Assembly: GCF_025460835.1 (NCBI RefSeq)
Contig: NZ_JAMXAY010000018.1
Span: 1 to 64,000, forward strand
Direction of reading: 5' to 3'
Length of the DNA: 64,000 nucleotides
Source: Parapedobacter soli
GTDB taxonomy: Bacteria; Bacteroidota; Bacteroidia; Sphingobacteriales; Sphingobacteriaceae
Positions 1-9,250 of this stretch are shown piece after piece; position 1 is the stretch's first letter; each line of letters begins with the position of its first letter. The position numbers and the translations under genes are program-made. The notes beneath the pieces are model-generated. The model was given only the letters and a program-made list of their open reading frames with translations. It had not been told where the DNA came from and did not search any database.

Positions 1-56
1 CCCTGCAAATCCAATCCCCAAAATTCTTAAAAGCGAAATCCCTGCACGATGTTACG

Positions 57-1739
57 TTATGAAGGATCGTTGAGTTTTGAATGCCGATAACCGTAACCGA
101 AATAAACCACGAGGCCGATAGCAAGCCATACCAGAAAAATGAACCAATTGCTTGCCCCCAGTTGTGACATCAGATAGAGATTTACCAGGATACCGGCAAC
201 AGGCAATAGCGAAAACCGATGGCGGTAGCCCATGATGCTAAGCACGACCCATACCACCCAAAAAATGATGATAAGTAATTTGTGCTCAATAATATCAGCG
301 ACTGGCATGTTACGCCATTCAGCAATGGCATCTTGTCCGAAAAGGTAAACACCGTAAACAGCTATCAGCAACCCCGCGGTAATCAGATACCGGCCGTTGA
401 TATAAGGTACTTTGAATTTTGATTGCTTTGATATCCCTGAATAGTCCATGTACAATACGCCGGAACATACCAATATAAAGGCAAAAAATGTCCCTACACT
501 GGTAAGGTCTACAAAGAAATCCATCTTGAAGAACAAGGCGGGCACAGCTACCATGATCCCAGCAACAATTGTTGCGAATGACGGTGTTTTATATTTCGGA
601 TGGATAGTGGAGAACCGCTTCCAAAGGAGCCCGTCACGGCTCATGGTCATCCAAATACGCGGTTGGGCGAGCTGGAAAACCAGCAATGCACTGGTAATGG
701 CTACCACCGACGTTACCGACACGATCCCCGCCATATAATCTACCCCCACGTATTCAAAAACAAACGACAGGGGGTCTTTCACGTTCAATTCCGTGTAATT
801 GACCATGCCTGTCAGCACGAGTGTAATCAAAATGTAGAGAACTGCACAGATGAGCAAACACAATATCATGGCTTTTGGCAAATCGCGCTGTGGGTTCCGG
901 CACTCTTCCGCCGTGGTGGATATGGAATCAAACCCGATAAAAGCGAAAAATACCGCCGCCACACCGCTAAGCACTCCTTCCACACCATTCGGGGCAAACG
1001 GCACCCAGTTCTCGGGCTTCACAAAAAAGGCCCCGCCGAAAATAACAAACAAGATTACTCCAATCTTGATGGCTACCATGATATTGCTTGCGGTCCTCGA
1101 CTCCTTGATGCCGATATAAACCAGCCACGTGACCAGAAACGTGATTAACCCGGCTGGCAAGTCGAATATAAGTGGAACATCCCCAAAACGCGGGGCTTGC
1201 TCGAAAGCCATGGCTGCGGTGCGCTCTGCCGCAGACAACGCTTCGACACCATGCTCCTGCAGCCGCAAATGCGCCTCCGATGCATAGGCGGGGGCCATGG
1301 TCATCCACCCAGGCAGGCGAATACCAAACCCATTGAGCATACTCACAAAATACTGCGACCATGAAATGGCCACAACCATATTGGACACCGCGTATTCAAG
1401 GATAAGCGCCCAGCCGATAATCCAGGCAAACAATTCGCCAAAAGCCACGTAAGCATACGTGTAGGCACTTCCCGAAACAGGTACCGTACTAGCGAATTGC
1501 GCATAAGACAGGGCTGTAAAAACACAGGCAATGGCTACAAAAACAAACAGCAGTGATACCGCCGGACCACCGTTGAAACTGGCCAGGCCAATGGTACTGA
1601 ATATACCCGCTCCCACAATGGCGGCCACACCGAGCGATACCAAGTCACGTACACCCAGCACCTTCTCCAGACCACCGGCCTTAGCCGATGCGTTTATAAT
1701 CTGATCTACGGATTTTTTACGGAATAGTCTGTTTGCCAT
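57..1739 (-). CDS. APC-family amino acid permease (cationic amino acid transporter type)
   Basis: A polytopic inner-membrane protein of about 560 residues, probably importing amino acids by proton symport. The first membrane segment carries the VGAGIF motif typical of APC-superfamily substrate sites. The following segments (SYAQFASTVPVSGSAYTYAY, then FGELFAWIIGWALILEYA) are characteristic of the CAT/YfnA branch. About twelve or more hydrophobic segments are visible, with an Ala/Glu-rich extramembrane insertion near residues 150-200. I chose the ATG at 1739 (MANRLFRKK) because it gives a short basic cytoplasmic tail; an in-frame ATG lies four codons upstream at 1751. A possible TAnnTTTG promoter box lies at 1777-1784. 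Substrate cannot be fixed from sequence. Confidence 0.85.
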   Translation of the reverse strand: MANRLFRKKSVDQIINASAKAGGLEKVLGVRDLVSLGVAAIVGAGIFSTIGLASFNGGPAVSLLFVFVAIACVFTALSYAQFASTVPVSGSAYTYAYVAFGELFAWIIGWALILEYAVSNMVVAISWSQYFVSMLNGFGIRLPGWMTMAPAYASEAHLRLQEHGVEALSAAERTAAMAFEQAPRFGDVPLIFDLPAGLITFLVTWLVYIGIKESRTASNIMVAIKIGVILFVIFGGAFFVKPENWVPFAPNGVEGVLSGVAAVFFAFIGFDSISTTAEECRNPQRDLPKAMILCLLICAVLYILITLVLTGMVNYTELNVKDPLSFVFEYVGVDYMAGIVSVTSVVAITSALLVFQLAQPRIWMTMSRDGLLWKRFSTIHPKYKTPSFATIVAGIMVAVPALFFKMDFFVDLTSVGTFFAFILVCSGVLYMDYSGISKQSKFKVPYINGRYLITAGLLIAVYGVYLFGQDAIAEWRNMPVADIIEHKLLIIIFWVVWVVLSIMGYRHRFSLLPVAGILVNLYLMSQLGASNWFIFLVWLAIGLVVYFGYGYRHSKLNDPS

Positions 1740-1776
1740 ATCGATAATCATTGGCTTAGATTGACCAACAATGGCT

Positions 1777-1784
1777 CAAACATA
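1777..1784 (-). promoter_or_regulatory. Possible Bacteroidota -7 box of the permease gene
   Basis: On the minus strand the sequence reads TATGTTTG, matching TAnnTTTG, 38 bases upstream of the permease ATG. No clear TTG -33 element stands at the usual distance, so this is a weak call. Confidence 0.3.
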
Positions 1785-1848
1785 AAAAAAATATTTCATC
1801 GCAGCGGCGTCGGTGATATGATTATTTAGGCAAATAACGATTTGGATG

Positions 1849-2523
1849 TCAAGCCAGGTGCATCTCTATATCATCGAAAATAGTATGGAAATCGGCATCC
1901 AACAAAGCTGCATAATGTGTCAGCGTGGCTGTCATCCGCTCCGTCTGGTCATCGGTAAGCCGTACGTCCCAGAGGCGGCGGCAGATACTGATGACAGCCT
2001 GTGTGATTTGATCAAATTGCCGGTAGCTACCCACATATTGGGCCCGCAAAAAACTATTGAAATATGTAAAGAAGAACGTGGTTTCGGGCACATCACATAG
2101 CAGCAGGAACCGACCAACAGCATCACGGTCTACCGCCGCCAGACAAGCGTAAAAATCAGACTCGTGCACAGACTGATGGCGAAGAAGCAAGTGATCCAAT
2201 AATAGCTCCAATGCGATGTGTGACAGGAAGGAAGGCCGGATTGGCGTACCCGCCACCACGGGCGAAAGCAACTGCTTCAGCTCGTGCGTATGGGTGTAGA
2301 AAAAAGGGGCATTGTGAAAATAGCGATCGGCCTCCACGTGCCGTCCCCACCCCCGGTAAATCTCTCGGAGCTTCGGGTTACCATCGAAACGGTCCTCGTA
2401 TTTATGGGGCAGTACGTTCACATCCTTATCTGCGTTCTTAATCAGGTCGGGCAACACGCACCCCACCACCAGCTCAGGGTTGCGGTTATAGCGTTCGAAA
2501 TAATAATGTGAGAGAAAATTCAT
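1849..2523 (-). CDS. AcpH-like (DUF479) protein, putative acyl carrier protein phosphodiesterase
   Basis: A soluble protein of about 224 residues starting MNFLSHYYF. The layout resembles the AcpH/DUF479 family, which removes 4'-phosphopantetheine from acyl carrier protein: an N-terminal NFLSH, a G..LPD segment near residue 20, HVEADRYFH around residue 70, and a later H.ALELLLDH helix, supplying His/Asp residues expected at a metal site. Similarity is at the motif level and the match is distant, so function is tentative. I chose the ATG at 2523 because the family begins with MNFL; an in-frame upstream ATG at 2550 would add nine unrelated residues. It is divergent from tyrS, with about 120 bases between the starts. 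Confidence 0.55.
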   Translation of the reverse strand: MNFLSHYYFERYNRNPELVVGCVLPDLIKNADKDVNVLPHKYEDRFDGNPKLREIYRGWGRHVEADRYFHNAPFFYTHTHELKQLLSPVVAGTPIRPSFLSHIALELLLDHLLLRHQSVHESDFYACLAAVDRDAVGRFLLLCDVPETTFFFTYFNSFLRAQYVGSYRQFDQITQAVISICRRLWDVRLTDDQTERMTATLTHYAALLDADFHTIFDDIEMHLA

Positions 2524-2600
2524 ACGGCCCACTTTACGCACATTCAACACTTATTGTGCCAAGGTAACGATTTTACCCGATAATTTACCATGCTTTCTGC

Positions 2601-2608
2601 TATCTTTG
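2601..2608 (+). promoter_or_regulatory. tyrS -7 promoter box
   Basis: TATCTTTG matches the Bacteroidota -7 consensus TAnnTTTG and lies 36 bases before the tyrS ATG. A convincing TTG -33 element is not obvious. Confidence 0.45.
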
Positions 2609-2644
2609 CCGTCAGATTGATTACCGAATTGATTAGTTAGAATA

Positions 2645-3928
2645 ATGGGCTTTGTTGACGAATTACGATGGCGGGGTATGCTGCATGATATCATACCCGG
2701 TACAGAAGAACAATTACTCAAAGAGAAAACAGCCGGGTATATCGGCTTTGATCCCACCGGGGATTCGCTGCATGTGGGCCACTTGACCCAACTGATGACA
2801 CTGATCCATTTCCAGCAGGCCGGGCATCGCCCCGTGGCCCTCGTGGGCGGCGCAACGGGTATGGTGGGCGACCCTTCTGGCAAATCGGCCGAACGCAACC
2901 TGCTGGACGAAGATACGCTGGCGCACAACGTAGCCTGCCTGAAAAAACAACTGGCCAAATTCCTCGATTTCTCCGCAGGCGAACACGGCGCAATCATGGT
3001 AAACAATTATGACTGGTTCAAGGAATTCCGCTTTTTGGACTTTATTCGGGATGTGGGCAAGCATATTACCGTAAACTATATGATGGCCAAAGATTCGGTA
3101 AAAAAACGGCTAGAAGGGGAAAACGGCCTGTCATTCACCGAATTTTCATACCAATTGATACAGGGCTACGATTTTTACTACCTGTGGAAAAACCAAGGCT
3201 GTATGCTCCAGATGGGGGGGTCTGACCAATGGGGGAATATCGTTACCGGAACGGAGCTCATCCGACGCAAGGAAAGCGGCTCCGCTTACGGGCTTACCAC
3301 CCAGCTCATCAAGAAGGCCGACGGCAATAAATTCGGAAAAACAGAGAGCGGTGCAGTATGGCTCGACCCCGAAAAGACATCCCCTTACCGCTATTACCAG
3401 TTTTGGCTCAATGCAAGTGACGAGGATGCCAAAAATTGGATTAAAATCTTCACTTTGAAGTCAAAGGGAGAAATAGAGGCGCTTATTGCGGAACACGACG
3501 CGGCGCCCCATCTCCGGGTGGTACAAAAAGCGCTGGCGAAAGACATCACCATACGCACCCACTCGGAGGCCGACTATGACACAGCGGTTAATACTTCCGA
3601 ATTCCTGTTCGGCAATGGGTCTCTTGACTTTCTAAAAGATCTATCGCATAATGCGGTTCTGGATGTATTCGATGGCGTACCGACGTTCCGCATCTCACGG
3701 AACACGTTGAGCACAGGCATCCCCATAGTTGATTTATTGGCTGTAGACAGCGCTGTGTTCTCCTCAAAAGGGGAAGCACGCAAAATGATACAAGGTGGCG
3801 GCGTGTCGGTAAACAAGTCAAAAATCACCGACCCTGCACAGGAGCTCCACTCCGGCAACCTGGTGAACGACAGGTATCTCATTGTACAACGCGGTAAGAA
3901 AAACTATTTCCTGCTGATTGCGGAATAA
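2645..3928 (+). CDS. tyrS: Tyrosine--tRNA ligase
   Basis: Charges tRNA-Tyr with tyrosine in the cytoplasm. The 427-residue length fits bacterial TyrRS. The HIGH-like signature is in [14 protein letters not shown] (about residues 35-48), followed by the Rossmann core with [12 protein letters not shown] and the tyrosine-site segment GYDFYYLW. The KMSKS-like loop appears as [14 protein letters not shown]-terminal S4 RNA-binding domain ([18 protein letters not shown]) completes the class Ic architecture. It stands alone, divergent from the AcpH-like gene, and converges on the lipoprotein gene downstream, where a short weak hairpin (3936-3954) lies between the two stops. No anomalies. Confidence 0.97.
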   Translation: MGFVDELRWRGMLHDIIPGTEEQLLKEKTAGYIGFDPTGDSLHVGHLTQLMTLIHFQQAGHRPVALVGGATGMVGDPSGKSAERNLLDEDTLAHNVACLKKQLAKFLDFSAGEHGAIMVNNYDWFKEFRFLDFIRDVGKHITVNYMMAKDSVKKRLEGENGLSFTEFSYQLIQGYDFYYLWKNQGCMLQMGGSDQWGNIVTGTELIRRKESGSAYGLTTQLIKKADGNKFGKTESGAVWLDPEKTSPYRYYQFWLNASDEDAKNWIKIFTLKSKGEIEALIAEHDAAPHLRVVQKALAKDITIRTHSEADYDTAVNTSEFLFGNGSLDFLKDLSHNAVLDVFDGVPTFRISRNTLSTGIPIVDLLAVDSAVFSSKGEARKMIQGGGVSVNKSKITDPAQELHSGNLVNDRYLIVQRGKKNYFLLIAE

Positions 3929-3958
3929 GAACCGTGGCGACTGGGCAAATCGCCGCAT

Positions 3959-4678
3959 CTAATGAATAAGGATGCCGTGCCCAAATCCCAGGGAGATGTT
4001 TTCAGTATCGCTGAGCAGCCCTTTCACCCACAAGGTGTAAATCATGCCTGCCGCAGGTTCAAACTCGAACGTATGTAGCACGTCTCCGCTACTATGTTCG
4101 ATGAAATCCACGGTGCAGGTTATCCCGCCATCGATCGAAACGAAGTCGGAGGCCTCCTTAAATGCCTTGTCACTGATAATCAACGGGTCGACTGCATCTG
4201 AATGGATCTCGAAATCCAACGCCGGCGCATCCGGGCTTAAATGGATGAAGCGGATTTTTGCCTTCCCCTCAGCAGGCTCGGTCAGGTCATCTTCCGTGGA
4301 TATGACTTCTATATTTTCATATCCTACCACATATAACGAATAGAAGCTTCCCGGCACGAAATTTACCGTTTTCTGAACAATGGGTTCAGCATTGGGGTAG
4401 TCCACCGGATCGACAATACTTACCACCCTACTATTAGGCCATGCATTCTTGTAGGGCAACGTATCGGAATAAGCGAAACCCTCATCTTCCCGTACGATAT
4501 CATTGAAGTTAAGCTTATTATAGTCTAGAAATATATCGAGTTGACCCGATCCGGGAACCCCGTTCAACGCGCGCACAGCAGATACCCGGTATAATTGGTC
4601 GTCATCTTTAAAACATCCGCCCAACACCACACTGATGACTACTAATGCAGTAGCCAAAAACCATGTTTTCTTTTTCAT
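3959..4678 (-). CDS. DUF4397-domain lipoprotein
   Basis: A secreted lipoprotein of about 239 residues. The start MKKKTWFLATALVV gives a basic n-region, a hydrophobic core and the lipobox VLGGC, then acidic residues (FKDDD). The mature part has the DUF4397 signature, including VRALNGVPGSGQLDIFLD and KIRFIHLSPDAPALDFEI, a beta-sandwich found in many Bacteroidota surface lipoproteins of unknown role. An in-frame ATG eight codons upstream (4702) is possible but gives a longer n-region. It converges on tyrS and is divergent from ftsK. Function is unknown beyond an envelope location. Confidence 0.8.
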   Translation of the reverse strand: MKKKTWFLATALVVISVVLGGCFKDDDQLYRVSAVRALNGVPGSGQLDIFLDYNKLNFNDIVREDEGFAYSDTLPYKNAWPNSRVVSIVDPVDYPNAEPIVQKTVNFVPGSFYSLYVVGYENIEVISTEDDLTEPAEGKAKIRFIHLSPDAPALDFEIHSDAVDPLIISDKAFKEASDFVSIDGGITCTVDFIEHSSGDVLHTFEFEPAAGMIYTLWVKGLLSDTENISLGFGHGILIH

Positions 4679-4918
4679 CTTTACATTTACAGACTGCTTC
4701 ATCTGACTCTCTTGTTTTAATTAACCCATGCTAACCTACGCCATCCAAATAACTGCCGATACATCTTCCCGGTTGGCACGTCTTATCATTCATTCTGAAA
4801 AAATAACGAGCTAGCCCGCGACATCGCTACATATCAGTAAAAAAATCAAAACAGGTATTGGATCCGTTTTGAACATTGCGTTACATGGCAACACGACCGA
4901 TAATCAGCAAAAAATACG

Positions 4919-4926
4919 TAAGTTTG
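4919..4926 (+). promoter_or_regulatory. Candidate -7 box of the ftsK-lolA operon
   Basis: TAAGTTTG matches TAnnTTTG and lies 24 bases before the ATG at 4951. If real, it excludes the longer reading frames that open at 4876 and 4885 and supports the shorter ftsK start. The -33 element is not clear. Confidence 0.4.
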
Positions 4927-4950
4927 TCTCAAACAAAACGTGTACTTTAC

Positions 4951-7503
4951 ATGTCCGGAAAAGGGAACTCATTCAGAAAAAACGTTCGAAATAACACGGA
5001 GGGCCAATCTGCCAGACGGAAAAAGCGAGAACCAAAAACGTCAAAAACAAAATCACTAGGCATTTTTGGGAGCAAAGCGATAAAAATTGTGGGTTTGTTC
5101 CTGCTTATCCTGTCTGTATATTTCCTTATTGCCTTCATTTCATATTTATTTACCTGGAAAGAAGACCAAAGCTATGTATCTGCAGCGAATGGCGGCTGGC
5201 ATACATTATTCCAAACACGCGAAGAGCTTGCCCTGGCCGGCGTGGATAGTCCGGTTGTGCAAAATTGGATGGGTAAGGTGGGAGCACTGCTTGCTCACCA
5301 GTTTATTTACAAATGGTTTGGTATCGCCTCATTCCTCTTTGTGGGTATTTTATTCATTATCGGGTACCGGTTATTATTCAAAGTAAAAATTATCTCCATT
5401 TGGAAGGTATTGGGATATGCCCTGTTTTTGCTGGTCTTCGTTTCGGTGGCATTAGGGTTTATCCACGGCTTCGTGAGTGATTACCCACATTTTTTGGAGG
5501 GTGAGTTTGGCTATTGGTCCAACCGCTTGCTCGAGGCACAAATCGGTACTGTGGGCGTAGCGGGGTTATTGATTTTCACCATTTTTACCACGCTTATTCT
5601 TTTATACAACCTAGATTTCAAACTAAAGCCACGCCGTAATGGTATCGGTATCCCGGATCAAACGGATGACTCCACATTGGAAGCGAACGTGATGCGCAAT
5701 GAAGAACGTTATACCCAGGAGTCGGAATACCGCGTGGATCCTGTGGAGTTCAGCCTCAACCGTGCTCGGGAGGAAGAGTCCCGTAACGAGAAATTACAGC
5801 AAAACATGAGTACCTCCAAGTCGGCAAAGGTGGACGAAAGCGCCGCTCCGGATTTTACAGTGGAGGCGGCATCGGCGGAAAAGCCAGAGGCCAAGAACGA
5901 GCTCAAGACTCCTGCGCTGACCGTTGCCGCCATCAAAGAAGAAAAACCCAGTACGGCAGACGAGTTGGTTGAGAAAGTAGGGCAATACGACCCGAAACTG
6001 GATTTATCCGGTTATCAATACCCTACGCTCGACCTGTTGCGCGATTATGGCTCGGGCAAAATCACGGTGAATAACCATGAGCTCGAAGCGAACAAGGACA
6101 AGATTGTGGACACCTTGGGCAATTACAACATCGAGATATCCAAAATCAAGGCAACCATCGGCCCCACGGTAACACTCTACGAAATCATCCCCAAGCCCGG
6201 CGTACGTATATCGAAAATCAAAAACTTGGAAGATGACATCGCGCTGAGTTTGGCTGCATTGGGGATACGTATCATAGCTCCAATGCCTGGCAAGGGCACC
6301 ATCGGCATTGAAGTACCCAACAGCCACCCCGAAATGGTATCCATGCGGTCGGTACTGGCAACGGAGAAATTCCAACATACCGATATGGATTTACCCATCG
6401 CATTAGGCCGTACCATATCAAACGAGGTATATATTGCCGACCTAACCAAAATGCCCCACTTATTGGTTGCCGGGGCCACCGGACAAGGTAAGTCGGTCGG
6501 TATCAACGCTATCCTTACGTCACTGTTGTATAAGAAACACCCTGCCGAACTAAAGTTCGTACTGGTCGACCCTAAGAAAGTAGAGCTTTCGCTATTCAAA
6601 AAGATTGAGCGCCACTTCCTAGCCAAGCTACCGGGAGAAGAGGATGCTATCATCACAGATACCAAAAAGGTAATCAACACGCTTAACTCGTTGTGCATCG
6701 AAATGGACGCACGGTACGATCTGCTGAAGAACGGCCAGGTACGGAACCTGAAGGAGTACAATAAAAAATTCGTGAACCGGCGCCTTAATCCTGAGGAAGG
6801 TCACCGGTTTCTCCCATTCATTGTGCTAATCATCGACGAGTTTGCGGACCTGATGATGACTGCCGGCAAAGAGGTGGAAACACCTATTGCCCGACTGGCC
6901 CAGCTGGCCCGCGCTGTGGGTATCCACTTAGTTATCGCTACACAACGCCCGTCGGTAAACATCATTACCGGAACCATCAAAGCCAATTTCCCGGCACGGT
7001 TGGCCTTCCGCGTTCTATCCAAAGTCGACTCGCGCACCATCCTCGACTCGGGGGGTGCCGACCAGCTGATTGGTCGGGGCGATATGCTGTTGGCAACGGG
7101 AAGCGATTTGATCCGGATACAATGTGCTTTTGTAGACACGCCCGAAGTGGAAGAAATCTCTGATTTCATCGGTAACCAACGGGGCTATCCATCTGCACTC
7201 CTCCTACCTGAATATGTAGGTGAAGACGGCGAGGGTGGTGCAGGCGACTTCGATATCAGTGACAGGGATTCTATGTTTGAAGAGGCCGCCCGCCTGGTGG
7301 TACTCCATCAACAGGGGTCCACTTCACTTATACAACGTAAGTTAAAGCTCGGCTACAACCGTGCCGGACGAATCATCGACCAATTGGAGGCTGCGGGCAT
7401 CGTAGGACCATTTGAGGGCAGTAAGGCGAGAGAGGTACTATTCCCCGACGAATATTCATTGGAACAGTTTTTGGATGGGTTGAATAAAGAAGGTGAGAGA
7501 TGA
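4951..7503 (+). CDS. ftsK: DNA translocase FtsK/SpoIIIE family
   Basis: A septal double-stranded DNA pump that clears chromosome DNA from the division plane. From the ATG at 4951 the protein is about 850 residues: a basic N-terminal tail (MSGKGNSFRKN, as in Sphingobacteriaceae FtsK), four membrane segments to about residue 220, a charged linker, then the motor. The alpha/beta motor carries Walker A GATGQGKS (about residue 508) and Walker B VLIIDEFADL (about 625). The C-terminal winged-helix gamma domain (GSTSLIQRKLKLGYNRAGRI) would read KOPS-like orientation sequences. In-frame ATGs at 4876 and 4885 exist, but the -7 box at 4919 and family N-termini favour 4951. Its stop overlaps the lolA start (ATGA). 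Confidence 0.95.
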   Translation: MSGKGNSFRKNVRNNTEGQSARRKKREPKTSKTKSLGIFGSKAIKIVGLFLLILSVYFLIAFISYLFTWKEDQSYVSAANGGWHTLFQTREELALAGVDSPVVQNWMGKVGALLAHQFIYKWFGIASFLFVGILFIIGYRLLFKVKIISIWKVLGYALFLLVFVSVALGFIHGFVSDYPHFLEGEFGYWSNRLLEAQIGTVGVAGLLIFTIFTTLILLYNLDFKLKPRRNGIGIPDQTDDSTLEANVMRNEERYTQESEYRVDPVEFSLNRAREEESRNEKLQQNMSTSKSAKVDESAAPDFTVEAASAEKPEAKNELKTPALTVAAIKEEKPSTADELVEKVGQYDPKLDLSGYQYPTLDLLRDYGSGKITVNNHELEANKDKIVDTLGNYNIEISKIKATIGPTVTLYEIIPKPGVRISKIKNLEDDIALSLAALGIRIIAPMPGKGTIGIEVPNSHPEMVSMRSVLATEKFQHTDMDLPIALGRTISNEVYIADLTKMPHLLVAGATGQGKSVGINAILTSLLYKKHPAELKFVLVDPKKVELSLFKKIERHFLAKLPGEEDAIITDTKKVINTLNSLCIEMDARYDLLKNGQVRNLKEYNKKFVNRRLNPEEGHRFLPFIVLIIDEFADLMMTAGKEVETPIARLAQLARAVGIHLVIATQRPSVNIITGTIKANFPARLAFRVLSKVDSRTILDSGGADQLIGRGDMLLATGSDLIRIQCAFVDTPEVEEISDFIGNQRGYPSALLLPEYVGEDGEGGAGDFDISDRDSMFEEAARLVVLHQQGSTSLIQRKLKLGYNRAGRIIDQLEAAGIVGPFEGSKAREVLFPDEYSLEQFLDGLNKEGER

Positions 7504-8162
7504 AAAAGTCGACTTTTAACGTAATCGCATTAGCAATACTTCTCGGAGGTATTGCTTTACCGGGATATACACAAACCGATGCTGGGGCAAAGGCGCTCCT
7601 CGACAAGGTAAGCCAAACCTACGGAACATACAAAACCATCCAGGCTGACTTCTCCCTTGAAATGAAGCAAGGTAGCCAGCAAACAAATCACAAAGAGTCT
7701 GGTACGGTTTATATGAACACGCCGGAAGGCAAATATCGGATTTCCATGGGTAACCAAGATATCATCAGCGACGGGAAAACCCAGTGGATGGTGCTCAAAG
7801 ACATGGACGAGGTACAGGTTACTGATGTAGATCCCTCGTCTGATGCAATATCGCCGACGAATATCTTTTCTTTTTACAAAACGGGTTACAAATACATGTC
7901 ATCAGCCGATGAGACTGCCGGCGGCAAACAGCTAGCGGTGGTAGAAGTTACACCCGAAGACACCAGTTCACCCTATTTTAAAATAAAACTGCGTATCGAC
8001 GAAAAAACCCACTTGATACACGACGTGACAGTATTCGACAAAGGTGGGAATCGGTTCGTATACACCTTTAAAAGCACCAAAGCAAACCCACAGCTTGCCC
8101 CGAACATGTTTGTATTTAAACAAGCAGATTATCCTGAGATGGAAATCGTCGACCTCCGATAA
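7500..8162 (+). CDS. lolA: LolA-like outer-membrane lipoprotein carrier protein
   Basis: A periplasmic chaperone of 220 residues expected to ferry lipoproteins to the outer membrane. An N-terminal signal peptide (MKKSTFNVIALAILLGGIAL, cleavage probably after GYTQ) is followed by the LolA-type half-barrel. Recognisable stretches are KTIQADFSLEMKQ, a SGTVYMNTPEGKYRI strand, the ISDGKTQWM strand and, near the end, VTVFDKGGNRFVYTFKS. The start overlaps the ftsK stop by four bases (ATGA), so the two are translationally coupled, an arrangement common in Bacteroidota. Its end converges on the lytic transglycosylase gene with about 36 bases between stops. Confidence 0.87.
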   Translation: MKKSTFNVIALAILLGGIALPGYTQTDAGAKALLDKVSQTYGTYKTIQADFSLEMKQGSQQTNHKESGTVYMNTPEGKYRISMGNQDIISDGKTQWMVLKDMDEVQVTDVDPSSDAISPTNIFSFYKTGYKYMSSADETAGGKQLAVVEVTPEDTSSPYFKIKLRIDEKTHLIHDVTVFDKGGNRFVYTFKSTKANPQLAPNMFVFKQADYPEMEIVDLR

Positions 8163-8198
8163 GTTCGCTATTAATCGTCCTCCGCACGAGAAAGAAAG

Positions 8199-9008
8199 CT
8201 ATAACGCACTCATTCGTGAGTCGTCAGCCGACGACGTTTCGGCTAGACGTATGGCATTGCTCCGGTAACCGTGGAGGTTCGGATGCTCGATGATTTCTTT
8301 TACCGAAATCAGTTTATACACATAGCTGCCTGTTTCCTTATTCAGCTTCAGCCGGAAATAGTTATCTTCTTTCTGCCTGTTTATGGCCCGTAAGAGTGCC
8401 CCCTCGCCGGCATTGAAGGCTGCGGCCACAAGAGTCCAACTATTGAACTCCCGGTATAATGCCTTGATATATTTGGCTGCGGCAACTGTAGACTTCTCGA
8501 TGTCTTGGCGTTCGTCGGCGGTGTCGTCAACTCGCAATCCGAACGACCTTGCTGTGGCTGGCATAAACTGCCAATAACCAGAAGCGCCGCGGTGTGACGT
8601 TGTGCCGCTAGTAAAGCCGCTTTCAACCAAAGGGATGTACTTGAAGTCTTCCGGGACACCATGTGAACGGAGTATGGCCGCCACTTTTGGCAGGGCACTC
8701 AAAGCTTTACGGTGCAATCCATGCGAGCGTTGTTTTGCATAGGAATATTCGCGGAGGTAACGCATCATTTTTCCCTCGATCCGTTGGTCGCCTAACGGCA
8801 GGTTTTCGTCGGCGAAAGACAATGAAGCAAAGTAGGGGGTATTTCGGATTGCACTGATATCCTCTTGCATCAATAGCTGCAATGATAACGAATCATCAGT
8901 CCACTTTTCCGAATGTCGCTCATCAGCCGACACTTCGTGGGTGTACAGCTTAGAGAGCGACACCAGGAGTAAAACCGCGCTAAAACAGAGCAGTTGTTTT
9001 TTTATCAT
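8199..9008 (-). CDS. Lytic murein transglycosylase, SLT domain (MltD-like core)
   Basis: Cleaves the MurNAc-GlcNAc bond of peptidoglycan from the periplasmic side. The 269-residue protein has an N-terminal hydrophobic signal (KKQLLCFSAVLLLVSLSKLY), an alpha-helical stretch, then the SLT domain from about residue 105. The catalytic Glu is E129 in IPLVESGF. It is followed by the family motifs GASGYWQFMPATARSFGL and, near residue 193, LVAAAFNAGEGAL. Unlike MltD of Escherichia coli it ends without LysM domains, so wall targeting would rely on the catalytic domain or partners. It is monocistronic, convergent with lolA, and divergent from rluB. Confidence 0.88.
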   Translation of the reverse strand: MIKKQLLCFSAVLLLVSLSKLYTHEVSADERHSEKWTDDSLSLQLLMQEDISAIRNTPYFASLSFADENLPLGDQRIEGKMMRYLREYSYAKQRSHGLHRKALSALPKVAAILRSHGVPEDFKYIPLVESGFTSGTTSHRGASGYWQFMPATARSFGLRVDDTADERQDIEKSTVAAAKYIKALYREFNSWTLVAAAFNAGEGALLRAINRQKEDNYFRLKLNKETGSYVYKLISVKEIIEHPNLHGYRSNAIRLAETSSADDSRMSAL

Positions 9009-9215
9009 TCAAACCCTTTTCTGCAATTCAAACGCCGTAAAACGACACGTGAAATTGCTTGATCCAAAAAGCTGGCGACAAAAGTAAAAATTATATCATT
9101 AACATACAAATAGTTACAAAACAACACCTTGTATTTTAACATAATTTAACGTACCTTTTCGGGTTATTTTTTCGTAAAAAAAGAGCTATACGTCGTATAA
9201 GCGGTATTTTTTGAC

Positions 9216-9223
9216 TACTTTTG
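9216..9223 (+). promoter_or_regulatory. rluB -7 promoter box
   Basis: TACTTTTG matches TAnnTTTG. It overlaps the first codons of a longer reading frame that opens at 9221, which supports translation from the ATG at 9251 instead, about 27 bases downstream. Confidence 0.5.
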
Positions 9224-9250
9224 CAGCTTACATTTTTTACGGTAAAAATC

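Noticed and set aside
4876-4950. A longer ftsK N-terminus from the ATG at 4876 or 4885
   Set aside because: The added residues do not resemble FtsK N-termini and would overlap the -7 box at 4919-4926.
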